Source of the DNA: an uncultured Acetatifactor sp.
GTDB lineage: Bacteria > Bacillota > Clostridia > Lachnospirales > Lachnospiraceae
Direction: 5' to 3'
Length of the DNA stretch: 64,000 nt
Assembly (NCBI GenBank): GCA_934426825.1
Contig: CAKRYI010000012.1
Coordinates: 1 to 64,000 of the forward strand
Shown: positions 31,193-40,301 of the stretch, piece after piece
How positions within the stretch are numbered: position 1 is the first letter of the stretch
Layout of the letters: the number at the start of each line of letters is the position of its first letter
The notes under the pieces: generated by a model
The model's database searches: none
Told to the model about the DNA's origin: nothing
The model's input: only the letters and a program-made list of their open reading frames with translations
Program-made: the position numbers and the translations under genes

Positions 31193-31345
31193 AAGTCTGC
31201 TGCCTACGCCAAAAATTGCAAGCAAAACCTCTCTCCTCCCACAAGCATGCTGCCTCCCTACCCCAAATTACAAACAAAAACGCTCTCCTCTGAAGCCTGT
31301 CGCCTCCCTGCCCAAATTACAGGCAAAAGACACTCTACTCCCGCA
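31193..31345. repeat. 50-bp tandem repeat, three copies
   Basis: Units start at 31193, 31243 and 31293. Shared parts are AAGCNTGCTGCCTCC, CCAAATTACAAGCAAAA-like and CTCTCCTC segments. It lies directly beyond the helicase terminator. Confidence 0.8.
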
Positions 31346-31381
31346 AAAAACCACCGCCCCACAAGACCGTGGGGCGGTGGT
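31343..31381 (-). terminator. Terminator of the helicase gene
   Basis: Perfect 13-bp stem (ACCACCGCCCCAC and complement) with a 6-nt loop, followed on the minus strand by TTTTTT. It begins at the base after the helicase stop. Confidence 0.92.
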
Positions 31382-33520
31382 TCAACGAATCGTCAGTAAC
31401 TTTCCTGCACAAAGCATCTGAATATCAAACTCTCTCTCTTTGTCCGCAAACCGAATCTTCACCTTGCTGCCGCTTACCTTCAGCACTTCTCCATCACCAA
31501 AGCGGGAGTGATGGACTGTCATGCCCTTTTGCAGACGGCTGACAAATTGCTGCACTTCCGCAGCTTCATTTTCCATAGCATTGCTGCTTCTTCGCTGATA
31601 GGGATTTATAAATTTCTCCGGGCGTTTAGCCGTTCCCCTGACCGTTGCCTTGGGACGCTCTTCCTCTTCCCTGCCAAGCAGCTGGCTCCGGAACAGGGAT
31701 TCCTCCCCCGTGTTGAACAAGATCAACTGATTCTTCGCTCTGGTCGCCCCCACATAGAACAATCTGCGTTCTTCCTCGAAGGTTTCCCGCTCCTTATCCA
31801 ACATACGCTTACCGCCCTTCGGAACCTCCTCCGGGAAAATGCCGTCCTCCACATCCATCAGATAAACGGTGTCGTACTCCAGTCCCTTGCTGGCGTGGAT
31901 TGTCGACAAAATGAACGGGCAGCCGGCATCTGACTTTTTCTCAGCAAAAATACTCTGCAAAAATTGCATCCGCTCCAAAAAAGCCTGCGGAGATTCCTCT
32001 CTTGCACCAACCGCCTGCAGCAGAAAGATTTTCCCATCTTTCATTTTGTTTCTCTTCAGATAGTCCCCATATCCCATATAACGGACGATTCGCCGGATTG
32101 CCCTGTCTCCCGGCTCCTCCAGCATATTTCTAAGGTGCGTCCGCACCGCACGCAGACTGCCTCTGGTATGTTCACTTACCCCCGCGAAATCAATGGCAGC
32201 ATCCAGAACGGGAATCTCCCTTTGCCTGCTGATTTCACAGATTGTAAAAGCGTCCTGCTTTTTCAGATAAGTGCCTATCTTGTAATAAACCTGCAAAAAT
32301 GCCTCCACATTGTCAGGTTCCAAAGCCAGCCGCATAATATTTTCAATATCCAGAACAACTCTGTTTGTAAAAAATGTCGGCTCCATATTCCGTATCCGGT
32401 AAGGAATGTTTCCTCTCTCCAGCAAATCCACAAGGGGAACAACGCTCTCATTATCCCGGTAAAGCACCGCCGTCTGCGTCTTGCAGTCCTTTGCTGCCTG
32501 CGCCAGATAAGCATACTGTGCCCTGCGCCCCTTTAAAGGAATGACCCGTATTTCCGATTCCGCCTCTTTCGTAGCTTTCATGTGCTTTTTATGGCGCTTT
32601 GTGTTCCTCTGAATAAACCGGTCTGCCGCCTCCACAATGACGGCATTGGAACGAAAATTTTCCTCCATCATAAGCACCTTGGCATGCTCATGGTTTTTCT
32701 CAAAGGAAAGCAAAGCCTCCGGGTAGGCGGCGCGGAATCCGTAAATGCTCTGATCCTCATCTCCTACCATAAAGAGATTTCCCGTCTTTGCTGCCAAAAG
32801 TTCAATAATGGCATGCTGGATTTTGGAGGTATCCTGCGCCTCATCCACGCAAATATAGGGATATTCGTCCTGAAAATGCTTCCGCACCTCCGGGATTTTC
32901 TGCAGCATATTGTAGGCATAAATCATCTGGTCGTCATAATCCATCCAGCCCCGTTCCCTGAGCTGCCTGCAATATTCCTTATAGACAGCCAGAATCTGAA
33001 TCCCCGCATCCGCTTCCAGTGCCTTGATTTCTTTCTCTGCAAGCATCCGGTTCTTGATATAAGTAATCAGAGTTTGCACATTTTTCAAATCACTTTCCGT
33101 GGGATACTCGTTCTCTATCTGCTGATAAATCTGCGATAACATTCCTGCCGTCTTTTTCTCGTCCGTCACCAGTTCAAAGGCTTCCCTGCCGAATACACGG
33201 CTGCAGTAGGCAATCACCTTTGCGCAGATTCCGTTTATGGTACGAAACTCCAGACGCTGCGCCATTTCCTCACCGAAAAATCCGGCAAACCGAGACGCCA
33301 TATCCCTTGTCGCCGCCACGGTATAGGTGACGGTAAGTATTTTTTCCGGCGCAATGCCGCAGCAATAAATCATATATCCAAGCCTTGCCACAAGCACCGT
33401 TGTCTTGCCGCTGCCCGGTACAGCAAGCAGCAGGACGGCGCCATCCACTGCCCTGACCGCCTCCTGCTGCTGTACATTCAATCGGACCGGAAACCGGTCA
33501 CAAAATTCTTTCCACTGCAT
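31382..33520 (-). CDS. UvrD/PcrA-like superfamily 1 DNA helicase
   Basis: 712 residues. Helicase motifs: AVPGSGKTT (Walker A), CVDEAQDTS (motif II), GDEDQSIYGFR (motif III), TIHASKGLEYDTVYLMD (motif V) and VGATRAK (motif VI). The C-terminal end carries a small Tudor-like domain (GMTVHHSRFGDGEVLKVSGSK) as in PcrA. It likely unwinds DNA 3' to 5' in repair or removes RecA or RNA polymerase. It is slightly shorter than canonical PcrA. Start ATG 33520 after AGGATGAAAG. Confidence 0.93.
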   Translation of the reverse strand: MQWKEFCDRFPVRLNVQQQEAVRAVDGAVLLLAVPGSGKTTVLVARLGYMIYCCGIAPEKILTVTYTVAATRDMASRFAGFFGEEMAQRLEFRTINGICAKVIAYCSRVFGREAFELVTDEKKTAGMLSQIYQQIENEYPTESDLKNVQTLITYIKNRMLAEKEIKALEADAGIQILAVYKEYCRQLRERGWMDYDDQMIYAYNMLQKIPEVRKHFQDEYPYICVDEAQDTSKIQHAIIELLAAKTGNLFMVGDEDQSIYGFRAAYPEALLSFEKNHEHAKVLMMEENFRSNAVIVEAADRFIQRNTKRHKKHMKATKEAESEIRVIPLKGRRAQYAYLAQAAKDCKTQTAVLYRDNESVVPLVDLLERGNIPYRIRNMEPTFFTNRVVLDIENIMRLALEPDNVEAFLQVYYKIGTYLKKQDAFTICEISRQREIPVLDAAIDFAGVSEHTRGSLRAVRTHLRNMLEEPGDRAIRRIVRYMGYGDYLKRNKMKDGKIFLLQAVGAREESPQAFLERMQFLQSIFAEKKSDAGCPFILSTIHASKGLEYDTVYLMDVEDGIFPEEVPKGGKRMLDKERETFEEERRLFYVGATRAKNQLILFNTGEESLFRSQLLGREEEERPKATVRGTAKRPEKFINPYQRRSSNAMENEAAEVQQFVSRLQKGMTVHHSRFGDGEVLKVSGSKVKIRFADKEREFDIQMLCAGKLLTIR

Positions 33521-33558
33521 CTTTCATCCTACGCTCAATCAAGTTTAGAAATCTTTTT

Positions 33559-34914
33559 TTAAAATAAACCCTGTATCAGAATAATCAAAATCAGCACCGG
33601 TAATACAAACTGAAAATACGGCTTTAATTTCTTTGCAATTTTCAGACCTTTTCCGGTATTTGCCTCCTCAATGTACTTGTCAAATCCCCAGCCCCACTTC
33701 GTCACACAGAACAAAAGATAGATCAAGGAGCCGATGGGCAGCAAAAGATTACTTACAATAAAGTCCTCGCTGTCAAGCACATCGCGTCCGCCGATAAGAT
33801 GCAGTCCGCTCCACAAATTGTAACCCAGCACGCAGGGCATACTTGCCGCCATAATCACAATGCAGTTAATCAGTGCGGCTTTCTTGCGGCTCCAGCCAAA
33901 CATATCCATGCAGAAAGACATAATATTTTCAAAAACGGCAATGACCGTGGAAAAGCTGGCAAAGGTCATAAACAGGAAGAACAAGGCTCCCCAGATGCGT
34001 CCACCCGCCATATTGACAAAAACATTGGGCAGCGTGATAAAAATCAGGCTAGGCCCGGCATCCACTTCCACTCCATAGCTGAAACATGCGGGGAAAATGA
34101 TAAAACCCGCCATAATGGCAACAAATGTATCCAGCGCACAGATGCGCACGCCCTCCCCGGCAAGGGAATGGTTTTTGTCCATGTAACTGCCGAATATCTC
34201 CATGGCAGCCACTCCAAGGCTCAGAGTGAAAAAGGACTGGTTCATTGCCGCCGTAATCACATTTTTCAGTCCAACCTCTCTCACGGTATCCATGTTCGGA
34301 ACCAAATAAAAGCGGACTCCTTCTCCCGCGCCCGACAGGGTAAAGCTGTGAACGACCAGCACAAGAATCAATAGTAACAGCGCACTCATCATGTATTTGC
34401 TGATTTTTTCCAAACCATTCCGGAGTCCGCGGCTGCAGATGAAAAATCCTGCCACTACCGTCAAAATCATCCAAAATGTCATCTCTTTCGGATTGGAAAG
34501 CAGATTGCCAAAGGCAGCTCCCGTCTGCACCGCAGTCATGCCTGCCGCAAACTCCCCTTTGACAAATTTATAAAAATAAGTAACCATCCACCCGGACACC
34601 GTGGTGTAGTACATCATCAGCATATAGCAGCCAAAAATGGCAACCCATCCATGGATATGCCACTTTGTCCCCGGCTTTTCCAGTGCCTTATATCCCAAAA
34701 CAGCGCTTTTCCGGCTGGCACGTCCCACCGCAAGCTCCATGGTCAAAACCGGAAGCCCCATGATAATCAGAAAGAGCAGATAAAACAATACAAAAACCCC
34801 GCCACCGTTCTGTCCCGCCACATAAGGAAATCTCCATACGTTTCCAATACCGATTGCACAGCCTGCGCTTACCAAAAGAAAGCCCAGACGTGACTGAAAT
34901 GATTCCCGACTCAT
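33559..34914 (-). CDS. Neurotransmitter:sodium symporter (NSS) family transporter
   Basis: 451 residues with about eleven to twelve membrane helices and the family signature IGIGNVWRFPYVAGQNGGG at the unwound first helix. Bacterial members take up amino acids with Na+. It has its own promoter and is followed 38 bases later by the helicase gene, so the two may be cotranscribed. Confidence 0.93.
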   Translation of the reverse strand: MSRESFQSRLGFLLVSAGCAIGIGNVWRFPYVAGQNGGGVFVLFYLLFLIIMGLPVLTMELAVGRASRKSAVLGYKALEKPGTKWHIHGWVAIFGCYMLMMYYTTVSGWMVTYFYKFVKGEFAAGMTAVQTGAAFGNLLSNPKEMTFWMILTVVAGFFICSRGLRNGLEKISKYMMSALLLLILVLVVHSFTLSGAGEGVRFYLVPNMDTVREVGLKNVITAAMNQSFFTLSLGVAAMEIFGSYMDKNHSLAGEGVRICALDTFVAIMAGFIIFPACFSYGVEVDAGPSLIFITLPNVFVNMAGGRIWGALFFLFMTFASFSTVIAVFENIMSFCMDMFGWSRKKAALINCIVIMAASMPCVLGYNLWSGLHLIGGRDVLDSEDFIVSNLLLPIGSLIYLLFCVTKWGWGFDKYIEEANTGKGLKIAKKLKPYFQFVLPVLILIILIQGLF

Positions 34915-34976
34915 AATAACTACTTCTCCTTTTTCTACATGTAAAAATGGGCGGTACGAAATGCTGCACTGCCCTG

Positions 34977-35006
34977 ATTATAACATATATGTCTCCCATT
35001 CTCCAA
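34977..35006 (-). promoter_or_regulatory. Promoter of the NSS transporter gene
   Basis: TTGGAG (35006-35001) and consensus TATAAT (34982-34977), 18-bp spacer. The spacer holds the palindrome ACATATATGT. It starts just beyond the psd stop. Confidence 0.65.
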
Positions 35007-35010
35007 CACT

Positions 35011-35808
35011 TTATATGCAATCCCCCATATGAACCGGGATCTCTTTTTCACAACATTCAACCGAAACGGCTCCCTTGGATAAAAACAACACAATGGTGGA
35101 ACCGCCGAATTCAAAATACCCCTTTTCATCCCCCGCCTGCACATACCACTTGCCGGAGAGACGTTTTTTGTTTGTGATTTTGCCAACCAACAGCGCTCCT
35201 ATCTCCATCTGCACCATTGTTCCGAAGCGCTCTGTGCGGATAACCTGATACTCCCTGCTGTTTTGCGCAAACACCGGCACGGAGCAAAGCGCAACCGGTC
35301 TCACACAATGTAACACTCCCGGAATCTTTTTTTCCGACAAAACCCTGCCCTCCGCCGGGTAGCAGTACCGGTGATAATTCGCCGGAGTCAGCCGGAACAC
35401 CAGCGCCTTTCCGCCTTCAAACCGTGCGGCAAGACTCTTATCCTGTAACAAATCTTCCACCGAATATCTCGTATGCTTGATGGTAAACTCGGAATCTTTT
35501 TCAATATCCATAACTGTCAAAAAACCGTCGCAGGGACTGATCAGATGTCCCTCCGTAAACTCAAACCGCTCTCTTTTGTGCTTTCTGGTAAAGAAATCAT
35601 TGAACGAATCAAAGCCGTCCTGCGGGATTTCAATACCGCTCATGTCAATTTTGTGCTTTTTTATGTAATAGAATACGAGCCATCTCGACGCACCGGAGGA
35701 AAGAAATTTTCCCACCACACGGGAAACACACGGCTGCACCAGCGCCTTTAAGAACAATCGTCCGACAACCGTTCTGTACAAAAAACGTAAAATCAGTGGT
35801 TCTTTCAT
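35011..35808 (-). CDS. psd: Phosphatidylserine decarboxylase
   Basis: 265 residues. The self-cleavage and pyruvoyl-forming GST motif is in YFEFGGSTIV, and the conserved LISPCDGFL and TPANYHRYCYP segments are present. It turns phosphatidylserine into phosphatidylethanolamine at the membrane. Its ATG overlaps the pssA stop by 4 bases, giving a coupled pathway pair. The length fits the clostridial type. Confidence 0.95.
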   Translation of the reverse strand: MKEPLILRFLYRTVVGRLFLKALVQPCVSRVVGKFLSSGASRWLVFYYIKKHKIDMSGIEIPQDGFDSFNDFFTRKHKRERFEFTEGHLISPCDGFLTVMDIEKDSEFTIKHTRYSVEDLLQDKSLAARFEGGKALVFRLTPANYHRYCYPAEGRVLSEKKIPGVLHCVRPVALCSVPVFAQNSREYQVIRTERFGTMVQMEIGALLVGKITNKKRLSGKWYVQAGDEKGYFEFGGSTIVLFLSKGAVSVECCEKEIPVHMGDCI

Positions 35809-36446
35809 ACCATGTCCCACCCCATGGAGAGCACCATTCCTGCCACCTCAAGCACTCCCAACACAAGAATACAGATTTTTCCTATTACTCCCGGCTTCCT
35901 GATTTCCACAGGTGCCAGAAAGCCGGCTCCCATCAGTGCCAGTACCACAGAAAAACAAGCCGTGTTTTTCCACAATCCGCCCTGATGAAGCAGATAAACC
36001 ACCGGCAGGATAACCGCTATGGTCGTAACCGGAACCCCAAGATAGCTCGTTCTTTTTTCACAGGTCTGATCCTGTCTTTCCTCCTCCAACACATTAAAGT
36101 AGGATAGCCGAATCAGTGCGCAGAGAACAAACAACGCGCAAATCATGCCGGTGAGAACACTTTTTTCAGAAATCATATACACAAAAATTCCGGGCAGCAC
36201 CCCGAAGCTAATCAAATCGCTCAGGGAATCTATCTGAATTCCGAAACGCTTTTCCCCCGCCGTTCTCTCCTTGGTGGAAGCCACCGTTCCGTCGAACATA
36301 TCGCAAATGCCCGCCATCATCAGGCAGAAAATTGCCTGCCAGTAAGACTGCCCGATTCCTTTCAAAATGCCGACAAAGGCAAAAAGCATACCACCGTATG
36401 TCAGAATCACCGTGTAATCGTAGTATCCAAGTGCTTTCTTTTTCAT
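35805..36446 (-). CDS. pssA: CDP-diacylglycerol-serine O-phosphatidyltransferase
   Basis: 213 residues with about six membrane helices and the CDP-alcohol phosphotransferase motif DMFDGTVASTKERTAGEKRF followed by GIQIDSLSDLISFG (DGxxA ... GxxxDxxxD pattern). It makes phosphatidylserine, the substrate of the next gene. Confidence 0.94.
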   Translation of the reverse strand: MKKKALGYYDYTVILTYGGMLFAFVGILKGIGQSYWQAIFCLMMAGICDMFDGTVASTKERTAGEKRFGIQIDSLSDLISFGVLPGIFVYMISEKSVLTGMICALFVLCALIRLSYFNVLEEERQDQTCEKRTSYLGVPVTTIAVILPVVYLLHQGGLWKNTACFSVVLALMGAGFLAPVEIRKPGVIGKICILVLGVLEVAGMVLSMGWDMV

Positions 36447-36456
36447 CCCGCTCCTC

Positions 36457-37014
36457 CTATCGTATCATTCCAAATATAATGCTGTACACCAAAATGCACC
36501 ATGGTTTCCCCAAAATGATAATCCAGATAAACTTTCTTCTGTCCATCTTTATCAGGCCGGAAAAATAGCATAAAAAATCATCCGGAAACAGTGGAAGCAA
36601 TGTTGCTATAAAAAGAAACCAGTCATAGGACTTGCTCTTTTCTATGCGTTTGCTCCACTTGTCGTATTGTTTTTGCGGAAACATTGCCAGCACAATGTCC
36701 ATTCCGTACCGCCTCGCCAGAAAATAAGCGATAATGGAACCGGCACTGATACCGATATAATTACATAAAAATCCCACCACAGGGCCGAATGCCACCGCTC
36801 CCGCGGCGCAGCCGAGATAACCCGGCAGCACCGGAACCACCACCTGAAATGCCTGAAATACCGTGAGGATTAACGGCGCCACAATTCCAAAGCTCTGCAT
36901 GTACGCCTGAACGTCACCCACAGAGGTAAATCTCTGGTTAAAAAACTGTTTTACAAATATCAGCACTACGACGACAAATCCCACAATCGTCCATGCCTGA
37001 ATTTTTTTACTCAT
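36457..37014 (-). CDS. TVP38/TMEM64 (DedA-like) membrane protein
   Basis: 185 residues with about five membrane helices and the family segments PVLPGYLGCAAGAVAFGP and LPLFPDDFLCYFSGL. Members of this superfamily are thought to act in lipid movement across membranes; placement in a phospholipid operon fits. Start ATG 37014 after AGGAGGCTTTCAC, overlapping the PAP2-like gene by 8 bases. Confidence 0.85.
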   Translation of the reverse strand: MSKKIQAWTIVGFVVVVLIFVKQFFNQRFTSVGDVQAYMQSFGIVAPLILTVFQAFQVVVPVLPGYLGCAAGAVAFGPVVGFLCNYIGISAGSIIAYFLARRYGMDIVLAMFPQKQYDKWSKRIEKSKSYDWFLFIATLLPLFPDDFLCYFSGLIKMDRRKFIWIIILGKPWCILVYSIIFGMIR

Positions 37015-37687
37015 GTGAAAGCCTCCTGTCAATCCGGTTTGCCATCCGCATCATTTTATCCGCATACCATGCGGCGAACCCGCTGCTTTTCACAAACCGG
37101 TAGCTTGCCTCCGCCAATGCCACTCCCCCTATCACATCAATAATTACATGCTGTTTTGTCGTGAGAGTGGACAGATAAATACTTACCGCAATGACCGCCG
37201 AAGCAGCCCGGTACCATTTGGGTATTTTCGGATTGTGCCTTACCGCGATGACGCAAAAGCAGCTGGTCAGACAATGAATGGACGGAAACAGGTTGTCCGC
37301 CGCGTCCGTCTGATACAACCAGACCATCAGCGCATCCCAGAACGTTTTCCCTTCCACCACCGGCCGGATATTGGTTGTCGGAAACACGCAAAAACACAGC
37401 AGACATACCAGCTTTGCCAGAAAGTCCGCGCTCATCAGCCGAAAGGCTTCCTCTTTTTCCTGCCTGCACCCAAGGATGTAATTGACAATCCAGAACAGAT
37501 AGCAGCCTAAATAAATACTGATTGTCCACGGCAGGAACGGAATCTTGTCGTCCAGCGGATTGGACAGATTATAGTGAATCCGTCCGCTTGTCCATAACCT
37601 GCTGCCGTAGTAAGTCACTGCATTTACAACGACAGCCGTAAGTAACGGCAGATACATTTTGTTTGGTATTATTTTCATTCTTTTCAT
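37007..37687 (-). CDS. PAP2-family membrane phosphatase or phosphotransferase
   Basis: About 226 residues with five to six helices. PAP2 motifs are recognisable: the second as NLFPSIHCLTS and the third as STLTTKQHVIIDVIGG. Members dephosphorylate lipid phosphates or transfer head groups. It opens a four-gene lipid operon (PAP2, TVP38-like, pssA, psd). I chose ATG 37687 because the open frame to 37840 crosses the MATE terminator. ATG 37678 is an alternative. Confidence 0.8.
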   Translation of the reverse strand: MKRMKIIPNKMYLPLLTAVVVNAVTYYGSRLWTSGRIHYNLSNPLDDKIPFLPWTISIYLGCYLFWIVNYILGCRQEKEEAFRLMSADFLAKLVCLLCFCVFPTTNIRPVVEGKTFWDALMVWLYQTDAADNLFPSIHCLTSCFCVIAVRHNPKIPKWYRAASAVIAVSIYLSTLTTKQHVIIDVIGGVALAEASYRFVKSSGFAAWYADKMMRMANRIDRRLSHE

Positions 37688-37741
37688 ACCTGTTACTCTA
37701 ACGCAACTTTCTAAACATTTTCTAAAGTATTTTCTTAAAAT

Positions 37742-37784
37742 ATAAAAAAAGGATGCAAATCTTTTTCTTAAGGTTTGCATCCTT
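37742..37784 (-). terminator. Terminator of the MATE operon
   Basis: Stem AAGGATGCAAA/TTTGCATCCTT (37784-37749) followed on the minus strand by TTTTTTT. It separates the MATE operon from the lipid operon. Confidence 0.88.
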
Positions 37785-37849
37785 GGTTTGTGTTTTGTTT
37801 GCAGTGCGGTTCCTGCTTGCAACGTGGTTCCCGTTCGCAATCTATTTAT

Positions 37850-39229
37850 TTAGCCGGCGCTTCTCTGTTGTTCCTCTACAATCGGCAGTCTTTTTGCTCT
37901 TGTGATGTAATAGACAATGACAAGGAATACGGAACATGCTATCCATGTAACCGGCTCCGCCATCGCCGCCCCGCGATACCCGATAACCGGTATCAGCCAG
38001 AACGTCACAATGACTTTAAATGACAGCTCGATTCCGCTGGACAAAAGCGGTATCATTTTGTAACCGATTGCCTGCATGGACGTTCTCATGACGAACAGCA
38101 CGCCGAGTGGAAGCAGGCATGCCGTGCTCCATCCAAGACTCAGCATGGCATTATCGACAACTGTGGTATCGTTCGTTCCGATTAACAGACGGATTAACAA
38201 CCGTCCGCCAAAAATCGTGATAAACGCTGCCACCGCCGCCCATGCCAAATCCAAAACCACCACAGACTTTAAGGTGTCCCGAATCCGCTTCATCTTGCCG
38301 GCGCCAAAATTCTGTCCCACAAAGGTGGATGTTGCCGTTGAAATCGTTGACAGAGGCATCATGAAAATCTCAATAATTCTTCTTGCCGCCGTGTGCGCCG
38401 TAATAATTCCGGTTCCCAAATGATTGATTCCGCGCTGCAAAATAATGGAACCGATAGCGAAAATAGAAAGCATGGTTCCCATGGACAGTCCTGTGGAAAG
38501 CATTTCCGCCATCAGCCCTCTCTCCGGCTTCCACTCGCCTCTCTTGGGGAGAAAATCCGGATATTTGCGCCAGATATATGCCATACATAACAGCGCAGAC
38601 ACCGCCTGAGCAATCACCGTTGCAAGTCCCGCGCCCATGACTCCCATGCCAAATCCCATAATGAATAACATATCCATTCCAAGATTCAAAATGCACGATA
38701 TAATCAGAAAATACAGCGGAACCCTGCTGTTGCCGATGGCTCGCAAAAATCCGGCACACATATTATAGGCAATGGTTGTCACCATACCCGCCATAATCAC
38801 AAAAATATACTGGTATGCCTGTTCAAAAATTTCCTCCGGTGTGCTGAGAAAACCGAGGAATGCCCGCAGTAACGGCAGCACCAGCAAAGTCAGCACAATA
38901 GTGATTCCCACGTCCAATAAAACCATGGCTGCCACGGCTTTTCGCAGCTTATCGTATTCCTTTGCCCCAAAAATTCTGGACACTACAATTCCATACCCGG
39001 AATTTAATCCGTTTGCAAAGCTGACAATTAACGAGTATAACGCCGAGGTCGCGCCAATTGCCGCAATGGCTTCGTCCCCTAAATTGTACCCGGCTATCAT
39101 GGTATCGATAATATTATATGCCTGTTGGAACAACGTACCGATAAACAGCGGAATGGCAAACTGTATAATCAGTTTCAGAGGTTTTCCGGTAGTCATATCC
39201 AATGTGCGTGCATCTTTTTTCAAGCTCAA
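37850..39229 (-). CDS. MATE family efflux transporter
   Basis: 459 residues with twelve helices in two related halves (PLFIGTLFQQAYNIIDTMIAG near the start; MLSIFAIGSIILQRGINHLG after the midpoint). It exports organic cations or drugs with Na+ or H+. The start is TTG 39229, after GAGGTGGCGAA, overlapping the stop of the small upstream gene by 4 bases. A tail of a second MATE gene lies at 19938-20126. Confidence 0.93.
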   Translation of the reverse strand: MSLKKDARTLDMTTGKPLKLIIQFAIPLFIGTLFQQAYNIIDTMIAGYNLGDEAIAAIGATSALYSLIVSFANGLNSGYGIVVSRIFGAKEYDKLRKAVAAMVLLDVGITIVLTLLVLPLLRAFLGFLSTPEEIFEQAYQYIFVIMAGMVTTIAYNMCAGFLRAIGNSRVPLYFLIISCILNLGMDMLFIMGFGMGVMGAGLATVIAQAVSALLCMAYIWRKYPDFLPKRGEWKPERGLMAEMLSTGLSMGTMLSIFAIGSIILQRGINHLGTGIITAHTAARRIIEIFMMPLSTISTATSTFVGQNFGAGKMKRIRDTLKSVVVLDLAWAAVAAFITIFGGRLLIRLLIGTNDTTVVDNAMLSLGWSTACLLPLGVLFVMRTSMQAIGYKMIPLLSSGIELSFKVIVTFWLIPVIGYRGAAMAEPVTWIACSVFLVIVYYITRAKRLPIVEEQQRSAG

Positions 39230-39459
39230 TTCGCCACCTCTTTCTTTTGCTCCTCTTTTATCTTCTCAAATGTCACCGTCTGTTCTTTCATAGAAATCTT
39301 TCCGACCCTATAACCATAGTTTAACAGTTCCTTTTTGTAGGTCAGAAAAGAATGGTCTATCGGCAAACCCGCAAGCTTCTCTATCTCGGCATAGGTCAGT
39401 TTAAAGTTGTCCGTGCCGTTTTCCTTTATCCAATTCCACAGTGCATCATATTTGCTCAT
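39226..39459 (-). CDS. Small conserved hypothetical protein upstream of the MATE pump
   Basis: 77 residues (SKYDALWNWIKENGTDNF, LTYAEIEKLAGLPIDHSFL). I recognise this as a small widespread hypothetical of Firmicutes with a helix-rich fold but know no function. It is translationally coupled to the MATE gene (4-base overlap), so it may regulate or accompany it. A diverged fragment of a paralogue lies at 43925-43997. Start ATG 39459 after AGAGGTAGTTTTG. Confidence 0.75.
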   Translation of the reverse strand: MSKYDALWNWIKENGTDNFKLTYAEIEKLAGLPIDHSFLTYKKELLNYGYRVGKISMKEQTVTFEKIKEEQKKEVAN

Positions 39460-39464
39460 CAAAA

Positions 39465-39578
39465 CTACCTCTTCTTTCGGTGTGCAGATAATTTCTCATA
39501 CGGACTCTCTATCATTGCCATCGGCATAAACCTTCCTGTTACTTCCACCGGTTCTCCAAATTTATATTGCATCAACAT
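39465..39578 (-). CDS. Possible 37-residue ORF or 3' remnant
   Basis: Frame from ATG 39578 (or 39572) reads MQYKFGEPVEVTGRFMP and ends in SAHRKKR. It stops 5 bases before the ATG of the next gene, whose ribosome site lies inside it, the usual layout of a coupled gene pair. No good ribosome site precedes it, and it looks like the tail of a longer protein. I read it as a remnant of a gene cut off by the neighbouring insert. Confidence 0.35.
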   Translation of the reverse strand: MLMQYKFGEPVEVTGRFMPMAMIESPYEKLSAHRKKR

Positions 39579-39613
39579 AGTCCCATGAAAATAAATACCA
39601 CTCCTACCGGTAA

Positions 39614-40204
39614 CTATAACCCCAAAAGCTCCAATGTTGGCTTTCTGTTTTTACGTATCCCTTCTTCAATTTCCATCTTATTTTTCTCTATATAGTTCAC
39701 CTGTTTAGCGTTTACTTGTTTTACAGTCTTGATTTGATATGCCCAACGGGGCTTAACCGGATCCTTTATCTCCATTGTCCTGTATGCCTCCATAGGTTCC
39801 CAGTATTTTTTTGCAATAACAGTATGTGTAGTAAATTTATTTTTGTTTTTATTAACCAAATTGCATAATACAAGATATTTTTCTCCACGAAAACCCGCCT
39901 TCCGCTGGTTTTCTATATCCTCATGCGCAGTAACCCATGTAAGATATCTATTATAATCCAAATCTTGCGTATCATATTGGGGTTGTATCTTTCTAGGAAA
40001 TAATTCAACAATTATCCAATTAAATGCCTTTCTATCCTCTGCTCCTTTCTTATTATATGTGCTAAGAGAAATAACATCAATCCATTTTCCCTTAGTTTCA
40101 ATAGCATCTACTATATCTCTTACAACGAAAACTGCTGCCGACTCCCCCCTCTCAATGTAGCTTATATAAGCAGCATCCTTTTTCCAATCGCTTTTCTCTG
40201 TCAC
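39614..40204 (-). CDS. Uncharacterised protein paired with an HNH protein
   Basis: 196 residues, soluble, no recognised domain. It is rich in Lys and aromatic residues (FNWIIVELFPRKIQPQYD, KYWEPMEAYRTMEI) and lacks membrane segments. The start is GTG 40204, 7 nt after AAAGGAGG. It lies 97 bases after the HNH gene on the same strand, in AT-rich DNA unlike the lipid operon nearby. It could be a partner, inhibitor or effector of the HNH protein. I do not recognise the family. Confidence 0.65.
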   Translation of the reverse strand: MTEKSDWKKDAAYISYIERGESAAVFVVRDIVDAIETKGKWIDVISLSTYNKKGAEDRKAFNWIIVELFPRKIQPQYDTQDLDYNRYLTWVTAHEDIENQRKAGFRGEKYLVLCNLVNKNKNKFTTHTVIAKKYWEPMEAYRTMEIKDPVKPRWAYQIKTVKQVNAKQVNYIEKNKMEIEEGIRKNRKPTLELLGL

Positions 40205-40301
40205 AACTGTTCCTCCTTTGTTTTATAATCAAACCATTTACAAATATATTCTTCTTAAAATGCCCTAATATCAACTTAAGGTGTACAAATAGAATGCTTT
40301 C

